Source of the DNA: Streptomyces caniferus
GTDB lineage: Bacteria; Actinomycetota; Actinomycetes; Streptomycetales; Streptomycetaceae
Length of the DNA: 64,000 nt
Reading direction: 5' to 3'
NCBI RefSeq assembly: GCF_009811555.1
Contig: NZ_BLIN01000004.1
Coordinates: 48,450 to 112,449, forward strand
Positions 6,553 through 14,404 of the stretch are shown here, piece after piece; positions within the stretch are counted from its first letter, which is position 1; each line of letters starts with the position of its first letter. Made by a program: the position numbers and the translations under genes. The notes under the pieces were generated by a model that saw nothing but the letters and a program-made list of their open reading frames with translations, was not told the DNA's origin and did no database searches.

Positions 6553-8355
6553 ATGGCGACCGATACGGCGCCCCCGGTCCCCGAGGGACCACCCGATCCG
6601 CCCGCTTCACCGGCCGCCAGTACCGCGACGGCACCGGCCGGAGACACCGGCATCATGGCCGCCTTGATGGCCGCGGTGGAGCCGGCCCGACCCGTCAGCG
6701 CGACCGGCGCCGGTGCCAGGCCGGCCGGTGACGATCCGGCCGCGAAGGCGGACCCCGACGGAGCGGTGGACCGCTCCTCCCTGGGCGTCACCAGCGAGTC
6801 GTTCAAGGCACTGGAGGACCTGACCGGTGCCGACTCCGACGCAGCCGGCACCCGGTACAAGGAGGGCGTGATCAAAACGCTGGTCCGGGCCGGTGCGACC
6901 CGCTGGGCAAAGGGCGGCGGGACAGCGAACAAGCGGCTGGACTTGGAGAAGGCCAGGGCTGGCGCACACCAGGTGAAAGAGGCCCGGACCACCACGGTCA
7001 TGAAGTCGCCTGGACTTCCCACCCGAAATGGCTCCGGAGGGGCCGGTGGAGGGGGCCGGAATTCCACCGGAAGCGGCTCCACGGGTACCGGCCGCGGCGC
7101 GGGCAGCGGTGCCACCGGAGGTGGCGGGCGCGGCTCATCTGGCTCGAATGGAAGCGGCGGGCGCGGCTCGTCCGGCTCGACTGGAAGCGGTGGATCCGGC
7201 GGCGGGCGCGGTACCAGCGGAAACGGTGGCGGGGGCTCGTCGAAGGACACCGGCTCCAAGGGGACGGCCGATTCCGGGAGCAAGGGGAAGGGCGGCTCCT
7301 CGGGGGACGCGGGAGCTGGCGGAAAGGCCGGCAAGGACGGAAAGTCCGGTGCCTCCGGAAGTAGCGGTGGGTCGTCGTCCGGCGGTAACGCCGGCGGCTC
7401 GAAGGGCAAGGCCGACAAGGGCAAGGGCGCGAAGGCCGACCTGGAGAAGGGCGGCGGTAGTGGCCGGGGTTCGGGCGGCTCCTCCGGGAGCGGCGGCGGA
7501 TCCGGTTCGAGCGGCGGCGCCGGCAAGAACGGCAACAGCGGCAAGAGCGGCGTCGCCGGCGGCTCGAACGTGACCGATGGGGGGCACAACCGGAGTCCGC
7601 TCCAGCGATCGAGGGAGACCGGTCACGGCGACGGCTCGGCGGTCCGAGACGCGGTCGACCACGTGAAGGCGTACGCGAAGGGCGCGAAGGACGGATACCA
7701 GGACAAGAAGAGGGCGAACCGCATGGAACACGCACGGCTCGACAAGGCGCACGCCGACCACAAGGCGAAGCAGCAGGAGCCGAAGAAGAGCGAGACGCGG
7801 GGGACGACGGTCACCGGCACCAGCCGGACGCTCGTCGTCCCCCCGCCGGACGAAGGAGACGACGGAGTGAGTACGGACGTGAAGCCCCTCCGGGTCAAGT
7901 TGATCGACCCCAACGCCCTGACTCTGGATACTGCCGGCGCGGCCGGCTCGATCAGCCGGAAGGAACTGCGCAACTTCAAGCAGTACGAAAGGAAGTTGGA
8001 GGCCAAGGAGACCCGCCTGATCAGGGTGGCCGAGGCGTGCCGGCAGCTTGAGGCCGCCGCGCAGGACGAGGCGAAGGACTGCCAGCGGCTGGCGGAACAG
8101 GCGAGGTCCGTCAAGGGCGGGGAGAAGCTGGCCGGCAAGTTGACCCGGCTGGCCGACAAGTCGAAGGCCCAGGCGACGGAGGCCGGCGAACTGGCCAAGC
8201 GGGCGAAGCGCGCCGCGGAGATGTGCAAGGTCGTGCTGACCAACATCGGCACCCGGTACGCGCCGTTGTACAAGGCCGTGGTGGACAGCGACGAGACGAA
8301 GCCGGCCGAACTCCGCTTCTACAACGACAAGGGCTCCTACGCGCCCGCCGCGTAG
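6553..8355 (+). CDS. Gly/Ser-rich protein with C-terminal coiled coil (600 aa)
   Basis: ATG follows GGAGGAATGAGTA, three bases after the previous stop. Residues 1-60 are Pro/Ala-rich; about 60-150 form a helical domain with a KTLVRAGATRWAKGG stretch; about 155-345 are an extreme Gly/Ser/Lys low-complexity region; about 360-420 are very basic and helical; and 445-600 form a long charged coiled coil with one Cys (AEMCKVVL). There is no signal peptide or membrane span. The architecture suggests a flexible cytoplasmic scaffold or DNA/RNA-coating protein, possibly a condensate former. No known family was recognised. The next gene also encodes a coiled coil and may be its partner. Confidence 0.65.
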   Translation: MATDTAPPVPEGPPDPPASPAASTATAPAGDTGIMAALMAAVEPARPVSATGAGARPAGDDPAAKADPDGAVDRSSLGVTSESFKALEDLTGADSDAAGTRYKEGVIKTLVRAGATRWAKGGGTANKRLDLEKARAGAHQVKEARTTTVMKSPGLPTRNGSGGAGGGGRNSTGSGSTGTGRGAGSGATGGGGRGSSGSNGSGGRGSSGSTGSGGSGGGRGTSGNGGGGSSKDTGSKGTADSGSKGKGGSSGDAGAGGKAGKDGKSGASGSSGGSSSGGNAGGSKGKADKGKGAKADLEKGGGSGRGSGGSSGSGGGSGSSGGAGKNGNSGKSGVAGGSNVTDGGHNRSPLQRSRETGHGDGSAVRDAVDHVKAYAKGAKDGYQDKKRANRMEHARLDKAHADHKAKQQEPKKSETRGTTVTGTSRTLVVPPPDEGDDGVSTDVKPLRVKLIDPNALTLDTAGAAGSISRKELRNFKQYERKLEAKETRLIRVAEACRQLEAAAQDEAKDCQRLAEQARSVKGGEKLAGKLTRLADKSKAQATEAGELAKRAKRAAEMCKVVLTNIGTRYAPLYKAVVDSDETKPAELRFYNDKGSYAPAA

Positions 8356-8379
8356 GACCAGACGGGAGACCGATCGATC

Positions 8380-8760
8380 ATGGCGGAGCTGACGTACAAG
8401 GCCCTCGTACGCAAGACCCAGGCCAAGGAGAAGGCCCTGGCCCGCAACGCGGAGGGCGTCAAGACGGCCGCGGAGAACATCAAAGCCCTGGCCGACGACA
8501 CCGCCTCCGACGCGGATGCGCTGGGCGCGAAGTCCGTCGACCGCGACTCCCTGGCCGAATGCCAGGAGCTGGCGAAGGTCATCCGCGGGGTGTCTCAGGG
8601 CGCGATCGACTACGCGGCGAAGACGGCCGACACCGCGAAGGCCGCGAAGGCGGCCGGCGACCAGGCCCGCACCACCCACGCCGGCTTCCAGGAAGCCTTC
8701 GACCGCTCCAGCGTGGATGGCCTGGAGAAGGTGTCGCGCGACTGGTTCGAGCAGGAATAG
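8380..8760 (+). CDS. Small coiled-coil protein (126 aa)
   Basis: ATG with a weak GGGAG site starts 25 bases after the Gly/Ser-rich gene. The 126-residue product is almost entirely helical, with heptad-like Ala/Lys/Leu spacing (YKALVRKTQAKEKALARNAE and later AAKTADTAKAAKAAGDQA). Its composition matches the C-terminal coiled coil of the upstream protein, so a hetero-oligomer is a reasonable guess. It has one Cys in a LAECQELAK helix. No domain is recognised. A 14-bp terminator-like hairpin follows. Confidence 0.65.
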   Translation: MAELTYKALVRKTQAKEKALARNAEGVKTAAENIKALADDTASDADALGAKSVDRDSLAECQELAKVIRGVSQGAIDYAAKTADTAKAAKAAGDQARTTHAGFQEAFDRSSVDGLEKVSRDWFEQE

Positions 8761-8774
8761 CACCGCCCACCACC

Positions 8775-8818
8775 GGCGCGGCCGGCCCGGGGATCGCACC
8801 CTACGGGCCGGCCGCGCC
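8775..8818 (+). terminator. 14-bp hairpin between coiled-coil gene and translocase
   Basis: GGCGCGGCCGGCCC (8775-8788) pairs perfectly with 8805-8818, followed by CTTGCTG. It is either a terminator or an attenuator limiting expression of the downstream translocase. Confidence 0.65.
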
Positions 8819-8853
8819 CTTGCTGATCACCCGGTCCAGACAGGAGTCCCCCG

Positions 8854-11181
8854 ATGTCCACCATCACCAAGACCGTGCCGAAGGCGGAGCCGGCGGAACG
8901 GGCCGCCGCGGCGCTCCAGATCGTCCTCCCCGTCGGGGTGGGCATCCTGGCCCCCAGCCTGGACCCGAACGCGGCGGCCTACGTCGGGGCCGGCTTCCTG
9001 GCCGGTGCGACGTTCGCCGGCGCCAACTACATGAACCGCCTGGGCCGCTGGGCGAACCAGCTCCCCGGGATCGACATCGCGCGGGCGCACCGCGACACCA
9101 TCGGGATCTCCACGATCACCACCGGTATGGGCCTGGCCGTGGGCCAGCTGGGCGGAGCCGAGACCTCCGAAGCGCTGATGGCCGGCGTCCTCGAGCCGAC
9201 CACCGTTCCCGGAATCCTGTCGCTGGGCTGGTGGGCCGCGGTCGTCTTCACCGGCTGGCGCCTTCGCCGCGTCTTCGGCCGGCAGAAGGTCGAGGTGGAG
9301 CAGGCGCCGACACAGGCCGGCCCGACCAATGCCGGCGACCCCGCTCCGGTGTCCTTGGCCGACAAGATGATTGCGGCCTGGGGGCGCGTGATCAGCGACC
9401 CGAAGACGGGACGTCACCGCAACCAGGTCCTGTCCGACGTCGTGATCTACGCGGACCGCTGGGAGGGCCGGATCACTGCGGCCCTGGGCGACTCCGTGAA
9501 CGTGTCGAAGGAGACCGTCTCCAGCCTCTTCGGTCGCTCGGTTGAGGACATCGACATGAAGTTCGGCGCGCACTCTGGGGAGGCGTTCATCACCGTCTGG
9601 TACACCCAGCGCGCGGAGCTGGACCCCTCCACCCTTCAGGGCGCCTGGAAGCGAGTCCGGGCGCGGGTCCTGCCGAAGACCCACCTGGAGGAGGTCGGCA
9701 AGGACGAGAACACCGGCGGCCAGGTGGCGCGCGTGGTGGCCGACGACGACCTGGACGCGCTCCCCCGCGTCGTCAACGTCGGGGAGCTGGCCGGCGCGCT
9801 CCGCCGTTCCATCGACCTCGTCTCCTACGAGCCGGGTCGGCGCGACCCGCGTCGCGCGATCATCCGCGTCATGGACCACAACCCGCTGGAGGCCGGCCAC
9901 GACTTCCAGGGCCTGGACTCTCTGGTGGCTACCCCGGGCGGGTGGGTCAACATTGGGAAGATCGTCTCCGGCTTCCCCGCGAAGATCCAGCTGTTCGACC
10001 GGAAGCTGGGCGCCCTCCACGTCGTGATCGCCGGTACCACCGGCTCCGGCAAGGGAGGCACGGGACAGATGATCAGCCTGGCGTACCACGCCAACAAGAT
10101 GGCCCAGATCTACGGCGACCCGAAGGGCGCCAGCAACCCCGCGATTCCGAAGATGGCCGCGTACAGCGGCCTGACGAAGTACGGCGCCCTGGGCGCCATG
10201 CGGCTGTCCTGGTGGGTCCTCCAGCACCGGATCGAAGAGGCCGCCCGCCTGGACCTGAAGAACTTCGAGCCGTCCGCGATGCGGCCGTACTGCGCCACCC
10301 TGCTGGACGAGGCTGCCCAGATGCTGGCCCCGGGCGCACCGAACCGCAAGGAGGCCGTGAAGATCGTCAAGGACGGCGCCTCTCTGACCCGCTCCCTGGG
10401 CATGCCCTGGATCCTGATCAACCAGACCGTGAACCTTGACCAGTTGGGCGGAGAGCAGGCGATCCGCGCCAACCTCCTGGCCGGCGGAACCTGGATCATC
10501 CTCCGCACTGACAGCGACCAGGTGAACCTGGGCGACCTTCCTCCCGGCTTCGAGGGCCTGGACCCCTCCCTGATCCCGCCGGTATGGGTGGAGGACGACG
10601 ACGCGCTGGTGTACGACCCGACCATGGAGGAGTCGGACCCGCGCCGCACCTTCGGCCTGGGCTACATCGCGGCACCGGGCGGGCGCGCCGGCATGATGCG
10701 GATCGACACCCTGGAGGACGCCACCGAGCACATCCGGCCGGAGAACATCATGGCCCCGGTCGACGTCCCTTGGTGGGGCGACCAGGCGCACATGGAGGAG
10801 CTGGCCCAGACCCCCATCCCCGGCTTCGAGGAGAAGGACGACGGCGGCGGATCCGACGAAGCCCCCGCCTCGTTCGCTGGCGTCGACCTCCCGAAGGCCA
10901 AGGAGCTGACGTCGGAGGAGAAGGTCCTGGCCGCCCTCCGCGACGAGTCCGACCCCATGTACGTGGACATGGTCGACGAGGGCGACGAGATCGTCCCCGA
11001 CGACATCGACTACGTGGAGCGGGGCCAACTGCAGGCCGCCTGCGGGGTGGCGGAGTCGACCTTCGCGAACGTGCTGAACAAGCTGGAGAAGGCAGGAAAG
11101 ATCCACCGGATCAAGGAAGGGAAAGCCTCGAAGGTGGCCCTGGGCGGCCGACCAGAGAAGGCCAGCGACGAGGCCGCATAA
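8854..11181 (+). CDS. FtsK/TraB-like DNA translocase with winged helix
   Basis: The 775-residue product begins with two or three hydrophobic segments (about residues 25-65, 85-115 and 125-135), consistent with membrane anchoring. The P-loop GTTGSGKG is at 394-401 and a Walker B strand ending LLDE at 483-486; GAxNRK and QTVNLDQ segments after it fit a RecA-like FtsK/HerA motor. A C-terminal winged helix (about 715-760, QLQAACGVAESTFANVLNKL) would read a DNA recognition sequence, as FtsK gamma and TraB do. TraB proteins of Streptomyces plasmids move double-stranded DNA between hyphae. Family membership is inferred from motifs. It ends the cluster that begins at 3317 and is followed by a terminator. 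Confidence 0.8.
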   Translation: MSTITKTVPKAEPAERAAAALQIVLPVGVGILAPSLDPNAAAYVGAGFLAGATFAGANYMNRLGRWANQLPGIDIARAHRDTIGISTITTGMGLAVGQLGGAETSEALMAGVLEPTTVPGILSLGWWAAVVFTGWRLRRVFGRQKVEVEQAPTQAGPTNAGDPAPVSLADKMIAAWGRVISDPKTGRHRNQVLSDVVIYADRWEGRITAALGDSVNVSKETVSSLFGRSVEDIDMKFGAHSGEAFITVWYTQRAELDPSTLQGAWKRVRARVLPKTHLEEVGKDENTGGQVARVVADDDLDALPRVVNVGELAGALRRSIDLVSYEPGRRDPRRAIIRVMDHNPLEAGHDFQGLDSLVATPGGWVNIGKIVSGFPAKIQLFDRKLGALHVVIAGTTGSGKGGTGQMISLAYHANKMAQIYGDPKGASNPAIPKMAAYSGLTKYGALGAMRLSWWVLQHRIEEAARLDLKNFEPSAMRPYCATLLDEAAQMLAPGAPNRKEAVKIVKDGASLTRSLGMPWILINQTVNLDQLGGEQAIRANLLAGGTWIILRTDSDQVNLGDLPPGFEGLDPSLIPPVWVEDDDALVYDPTMEESDPRRTFGLGYIAAPGGRAGMMRIDTLEDATEHIRPENIMAPVDVPWWGDQAHMEELAQTPIPGFEEKDDGGGSDEAPASFAGVDLPKAKELTSEEKVLAALRDESDPMYVDMVDEGDEIVPDDIDYVERGQLQAACGVAESTFANVLNKLEKAGKIHRIKEGKASKVALGGRPEKASDEAA

Positions 11182-11193
11182 CCGCGGCCACAC

Positions 11194-11227
11194 AACGGCG
11201 CCCTTCCCATGCGGGGGGCGCGCCGTT
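11194..11227 (+). terminator. Terminator after the translocase gene
   Basis: AACGGCGC at 11194 pairs with GCGCGCCGTT ending at 11227, with G-rich and C-rich inner arms. It lies 13 bases after the stop. A weak TTGCCTGG-type cassette follows at 11235-11300. Confidence 0.6.
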
Positions 11228-11366
11228 CCAGTCCGCGCTGACCCGACGCCCTGCCTGGTTCTCGGCCGCCCCGTGGCTGCCGAGGACCGGACAGGCCGCC
11301 CGGCCTCTGTCCCACCAACTGCGCAGCCAGCTGATGAGTTGACGTCGAATCCATCGGAAACGGCAA

Positions 11367-11400
11367 TTGCGCCGCACGAAGGCATATCCGTGCGGCGCAA
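11367..11400 (-). terminator. Terminator of the HTH repressor gene
   Basis: TTGCGCCGCACG (11367-11378) pairs perfectly with 11389-11400 around ten bases. It lies 17 bases beyond the stop of the minus-strand HTH gene and could also stop plus-strand transcription. Confidence 0.7.
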
Positions 11401-11417
11401 CTGGTGATGGGCCCGAG

Positions 11418-11642
11418 CTACTCCTGGGCGGCTCTCGGCGGCCGGCCGCCGACGTTCGTCCGGTCCCACCCCTTCTCCCACGTCACGACAGCGGCACGCT
11501 CCCAGACTCTGCCTGCCTTCGTCTGGGCGACCGGAGCGGGGAAGTCGGCGCGCGCCACCAGCTTGTTGGCCCGCTGGCGGCTCACGCTCAGCATCTCCCC
11601 GATCTCGGTGACGCCGACGTGCTCGGGAGGTGTGTTCGTCAT
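11418..11642 (-). CDS. Small HTH DNA-binding protein (AlpA/MerR-like)
   Basis: I chose ATG at 11642 (MTNTPPEHVG), preceded by CGAGGG; a TTG at 11678 would add 12 residues but would lie inside the palindrome region. The 74-residue product carries a helix-turn-helix, GVTEIGEMLSVSRQRANKLV, followed by a wing-like FPAPVAQTKAGRVWERAAV, the pattern of excisionase/AlpA-type regulators. It is transcribed away from the gene at 11777, and three nested palindromes lie between, so it probably represses itself and that divergent unit. Confidence 0.75.
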   Translation of the reverse strand: MTNTPPEHVGVTEIGEMLSVSRQRANKLVARADFPAPVAQTKAGRVWERAAVVTWEKGWDRTNVGGRPPRAAQE

Positions 11643-11670
11643 GCCCTCGAGGATCGGGCCCAGGCCAAAA

Positions 11671-11723
11671 CCTGTCAACGCCTTTCGCCTGTAAACGTGT
11701 TGACAGGCGAAACCCGTTTACAG
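11671..11723. promoter_or_regulatory. Nested operator palindromes between divergent genes
   Basis: Three interleaved inverted repeats: CCTGTCAAC (11671-11679) with GTTGACAGG (11699-11707); TTTCGCCTGT (11683-11692) with ACAGGCGAAA (11703-11712); CTGTAAACG (11689-11697) with CGTTTACAG (11715-11723). TTGACA at 11700-11705 could be a plus-strand -35 hexamer. Likely operator for the HTH protein. Confidence 0.65.
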
Positions 11724-11776
11724 CATGGTGGATGCGTACCGAGCGAGACCACCACCTCACCCGGAGGCAAAAGCCA

Positions 11777-12190
11777 GTGCGTGCACGCGACTTCGACCCA
11801 ACCGGTGAGCACCACGGCGGCCTCCCCACCTACCCCTGGCGGATGGCCCCGGCCAATGACGGCCTGGCCACCCGCCGCCAACTGCGCGCTCTCGGCCTGC
11901 GCATCGGCGGCCAGCCGATCGCCGCGCAAATCCTGTGCCGCAACGGCCGCCGGTACGCGTACCTCTACCGGATCGACCTCGCCAAGCCCGTGCGCCCGAT
12001 GACGCTCGGCAAGGAGGCCGCGCTCGACAAAGCGATGGCAGCCCGCCAGACCTGCCCTCGCTGCTCGCGCCGGTACTTCACGTGCCTCCCGCTCAAAACA
12101 CTCGGCAACTGCCTGGAGTGCCACGACGGCACTCCCGCCGACCCGCGCACCTACATCGCTCCCCCGGCCAAGCACCGGCTGGCCGCCTGA
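11777..12190 (+). CDS. Zinc-ribbon protein with RRQLRALGLRIGGQ motif
   Basis: GTG at 11777 has a GGAGG site nine bases upstream and gives 137 residues; the longer open frame overlaps the operators. The N-terminal part holds RRQLRALGLRIGGQPIAAQI, a pattern I recall in many uncharacterised Streptomyces plasmid proteins, then a basic segment with YAYLYRIDLAKPVRPMT. The C-terminal half has CPRC and CLEC pairs that can bind one zinc. It heads a run of small genes and probably falls under the divergent HTH repressor. Molecular role unknown; RNA or DNA binding is a guess from the zinc ribbon. Confidence 0.75.
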   Translation: MRARDFDPTGEHHGGLPTYPWRMAPANDGLATRRQLRALGLRIGGQPIAAQILCRNGRRYAYLYRIDLAKPVRPMTLGKEAALDKAMAARQTCPRCSRRYFTCLPLKTLGNCLECHDGTPADPRTYIAPPAKHRLAA

Positions 12191-12208
12191 CCGAAAGGAC
12201 CTCCGACC

Positions 12209-12673
12209 GTGCCCACCGACACCACCGACGAGACGATTCGCTACACCGCCGACGTCGTCTTGCTCGCCGCCGGCAACGTCCTGCTGATCGAGCGGGGCTG
12301 GGACCCGTTCAAGGGCCAGTGGGCCCTGCCCGGCGGCCATGTGGACAGGGGAGAGACCAGCCTGGCCGCCGCGGCGCGCGAACTGGAGGAGGAGACCGGC
12401 ATCACCGTCCCGGTCGCCGACCTCCGGCAGGTAGGCGCCTACGACGCCCCCGGACGCGACCCCCGCGGCCGGTACGTCAGCGTCGCCTACACGGCCACCC
12501 TGCCCTCACCCGTCTCACCGATGGCAGGGGACGACGCCACCGCCGCCCACTGGTGGCCCCAGGACGCGCTCCCCCACCTCGCGTTCGACCACGCCGAAAT
12601 CCTCGCGCACGCGACTCGCTGCCTCCCCGCAGACGGGGGCCGTTCACCGGCTGCAGACCGCGGTACCTGCTGA
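12209..12673 (+). CDS. Nudix hydrolase
   Basis: GTG with AAGGACC upstream, 18 bases after the previous stop. The Nudix box is complete: Gly43, Glu49, Arg57-Glu58, and Glu61-Glu62 before Gly64, in GGHVDRGE and RELEEETG. Nudix enzymes hydrolyse nucleoside diphosphates linked to another moiety using Mg2+ or Mn2+. The 154-residue length is normal for a single domain. The substrate cannot be read from sequence. It sits among a zinc-ribbon gene, a P-loop kinase, an ASCH protein and a RapZ C-terminal domain protein, a nucleotide/RNA-flavoured neighbourhood. Confidence 0.9.
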   Translation: MPTDTTDETIRYTADVVLLAAGNVLLIERGWDPFKGQWALPGGHVDRGETSLAAAARELEEETGITVPVADLRQVGAYDAPGRDPRGRYVSVAYTATLPSPVSPMAGDDATAAHWWPQDALPHLAFDHAEILAHATRCLPADGGRSPAADRGTC

Positions 12674-12799
12674 GACCTGACGCCTTGCCTGGTCCTCGCC
12701 CCGGCTCCCCGGATCGCCGGCTCCCGCGCCCGCCGACGAACCGCCGTCGGCAGGCGCACTCAACCTCGTCAACCAGATCACTATCTGAAGGGCCCCACC
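12674..12799 (+). repeat. Intergenic cassette, diverged copy
   Basis: CTGACGCCTTGCCTGGTCC, then CCCCGGCTCCCCGGATCGCC. The first part also occurs in altered form at 11235-11255. No gene is seen in the interval. Confidence 0.35.
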
Positions 12800-13375
12800 A
12801 TGTTCCTCATCATCCGTAGGCCCCAGCTCCGCCAGCAGCTCCGTCGGCTCTACCGCTCGATGCATGAACTCCATGACCGGTCCGTCGCCGAGAAGCGCCG
12901 AGCCGACACCGCCGCCCAGGAGCTGGAGCAGCTGCAGCTCGCCGTCAATGTCTTCCGGCGCCAGAGCATCGAGATCCAGGCGACGATCTCCCGCCTGGAC
13001 ATCCGCGAGAGCGCGGAGGCGTGGGCCCTGGGCGCCCACATCATCGCCCTCCTGGACGGCCCCGTACCGCCCGGCCCGCCGCCCCGCTTCTGCCCCAGCT
13101 GTCAGATCGCCGACGTCGAGGACTACGACCTGCCCATCCCCCACACCGACGACAGCGCCCCCTGTGCCCGCTGCCGCCGCTGCGGGCACAACTGGGCGCT
13201 GGACCCCGCCGCAGACGGCTGCTGTGCCGCATGCGGCGGCAGCGGCAATCTCGGCCGCCAGGGCCTGGACGACCCGCCCTGCCCCTGCATGACCCCCGAG
13301 CAGGACCACCTCCGCAGGATCCGCAGCGGAGCCAACGACCACGCCGGCATCGGCCGGGCCATCCCGCTCTCGTGA
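12800..13375 (+). CDS. Coiled-coil protein with Cys-rich zinc segment
   Basis: ATG with GAAGGG upstream. Residues about 8-75 form a charged coiled coil; the C-terminal half contains several Cys pairs (CPSC, CARCRRC, CCAACGG, CPC), enough for one or two zinc ribbons. It has 191 residues and no membrane segment. The stop overlaps the next start (GTGA), so the two products are coupled. No family recognised; the CAACGGSG segment resembles DnaJ-type zinc motifs. Confidence 0.7.
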   Translation: MFLIIRRPQLRQQLRRLYRSMHELHDRSVAEKRRADTAAQELEQLQLAVNVFRRQSIEIQATISRLDIRESAEAWALGAHIIALLDGPVPPGPPPRFCPSCQIADVEDYDLPIPHTDDSAPCARCRRCGHNWALDPAADGCCAACGGSGNLGRQGLDDPPCPCMTPEQDHLRRIRSGANDHAGIGRAIPLS

Positions 13376-13662
13376 CCGCCCGGCGCCTGCCCGCCGCCCT
13401 GCTGCTCGCGGCCGTGCCCGTCGCTGTGGCGACGGCCACCGCCGTGCTCAAGGCCGGCAACTGGTCGTTGTTCGTCGACCGGCACCGAATCGAGCTCACG
13501 CCCAAGGCCCGCCGCTCCTGTTCGCGCTGCCACGGAGAGGGCGGCTGGTGGGTCGGAGGCGCCTTCCCGGAGATGGAGGCGTGCGGCTGCTGGTCCGACC
13601 GGCGCGAGCTCCGTATCCGGCTCCTGCCCATCCCGGCCTGGCGGGACCAGCCCCCGTTCTGA
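13372..13662 (+). CDS. Single-TM protein with CxxC pair (96 aa)
   Basis: GTG overlaps the previous TGA as GTGA. Residues 6-25 (LPAALLLAAVPVAVATATAV) form a signal anchor or signal peptide; the rest is basic with CSRCHGEGGWWVGG and a CGCW segment, a zinc or disulfide motif. The CxRCxGxG pattern is shared with the upstream protein, suggesting related roles. A 13-bp hairpin (about 13669-13700) follows. Confidence 0.65.
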   Translation: MTARRLPAALLLAAVPVAVATATAVLKAGNWSLFVDRHRIELTPKARRSCSRCHGEGGWWVGGAFPEMEACGCWSDRRELRIRLLPIPAWRDQPPF

Positions 13663-13778
13663 CCGACCCCGCCCCCGGCCACACAGGCCAGGGGCGGGAC
13701 CAGCGGGCGACCGCAGCACCGGCAAAGGCCGGCCGCCCGCTCCCCTTCACCCCATTCGAGATCAGGAGAGACACCAGC

Positions 13779-14285
13779 ATGCACCGTCCCGACGTCTTCG
13801 CCGCCCTGCTCGGACTGACCCGCGCCGGAAGCAAGATCGGAGATTTCTGGGTCCAGGACGATTTCTGCGCCCGCGTGAAGGGCGCCTCCGACGACCACCC
13901 GGTCACCTACGAGGACCCGCAGACGAAGGAGAAGTCCACCCACGGCACGGCCGACGGCCGCAAGGCGTGCCTGCACCACTGCCTGACCTACACGGCCACG
14001 CAGGCAATCGTCGCCGGGGCCGGCGCCCGCGCGCTCGGCATCCGGGTCCACCCCGCCGCCGCGGCCGTCGCGCTGGCGGTGTCCTTCGGCACCCACTACG
14101 CCGCCGACCGCCGCGTCCCGGGCAAGGGCCTGCTGGAAAAGATCGCCACCAAGACCGGCAAGGGCAACTTCTACAAGCTGGCCGACTTCGGCATCAACGG
14201 CGCTTTCCACCTCGACAGCTCGTGGCACCACGGCTGGGAGACCGTCGCCGCCCTTATCGCCACCACCAAGGCCACCACGCGATGA
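13779..14285 (+). CDS. DUF3307-like membrane protein
   Basis: ATG follows TCAGGAGAG. The 168-residue product has an early WVQDDFCARVKG segment, then an ACLHHCLTYTATQAIV stretch and a hydrophobic helix near 85-105, and HYAADRR. The DFxxQ...K...HxxxYT order is that of DUF3307, small membrane proteins sometimes found beside regulators. The match is partial. Its upstream region ends with CACCCCATTCGAGA, shared with the region before 16083. A terminator follows. Confidence 0.55.
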   Translation: MHRPDVFAALLGLTRAGSKIGDFWVQDDFCARVKGASDDHPVTYEDPQTKEKSTHGTADGRKACLHHCLTYTATQAIVAGAGARALGIRVHPAAAAVALAVSFGTHYAADRRVPGKGLLEKIATKTGKGNFYKLADFGINGAFHLDSSWHHGWETVAALIATTKATTR

Positions 14286-14289
14286 CCGC

Positions 14290-14323
14290 GGGGGCGGCCA
14301 ACGGACGTCACCTGGCCGCCCCC
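14290..14323 (+). terminator. Perfect 11-bp terminator
   Basis: GGGGGCGGCCA (14290-14300) pairs with TGGCCGCCCCC (14313-14323). It lies five bases after the DUF3307-like gene. Confidence 0.75.
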
Positions 14324-14404
14324 CTGCCTCCCCCCCCGCCGCCTGAGCAACAGCCGTGCCTGTCCCGCCACTTGTGCTCTTGACCTGCAAGGAGAACGCA
14401 CCTC

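Noticed and set aside
8827..11829. 1000-aa minus-strand open frame opposite the translocase
   Set aside because: It is antisense to a gene with clear P-loop and winged-helix motifs; its long Arg/Val/Gly-rich translation is typical of a GC-rich shadow frame.
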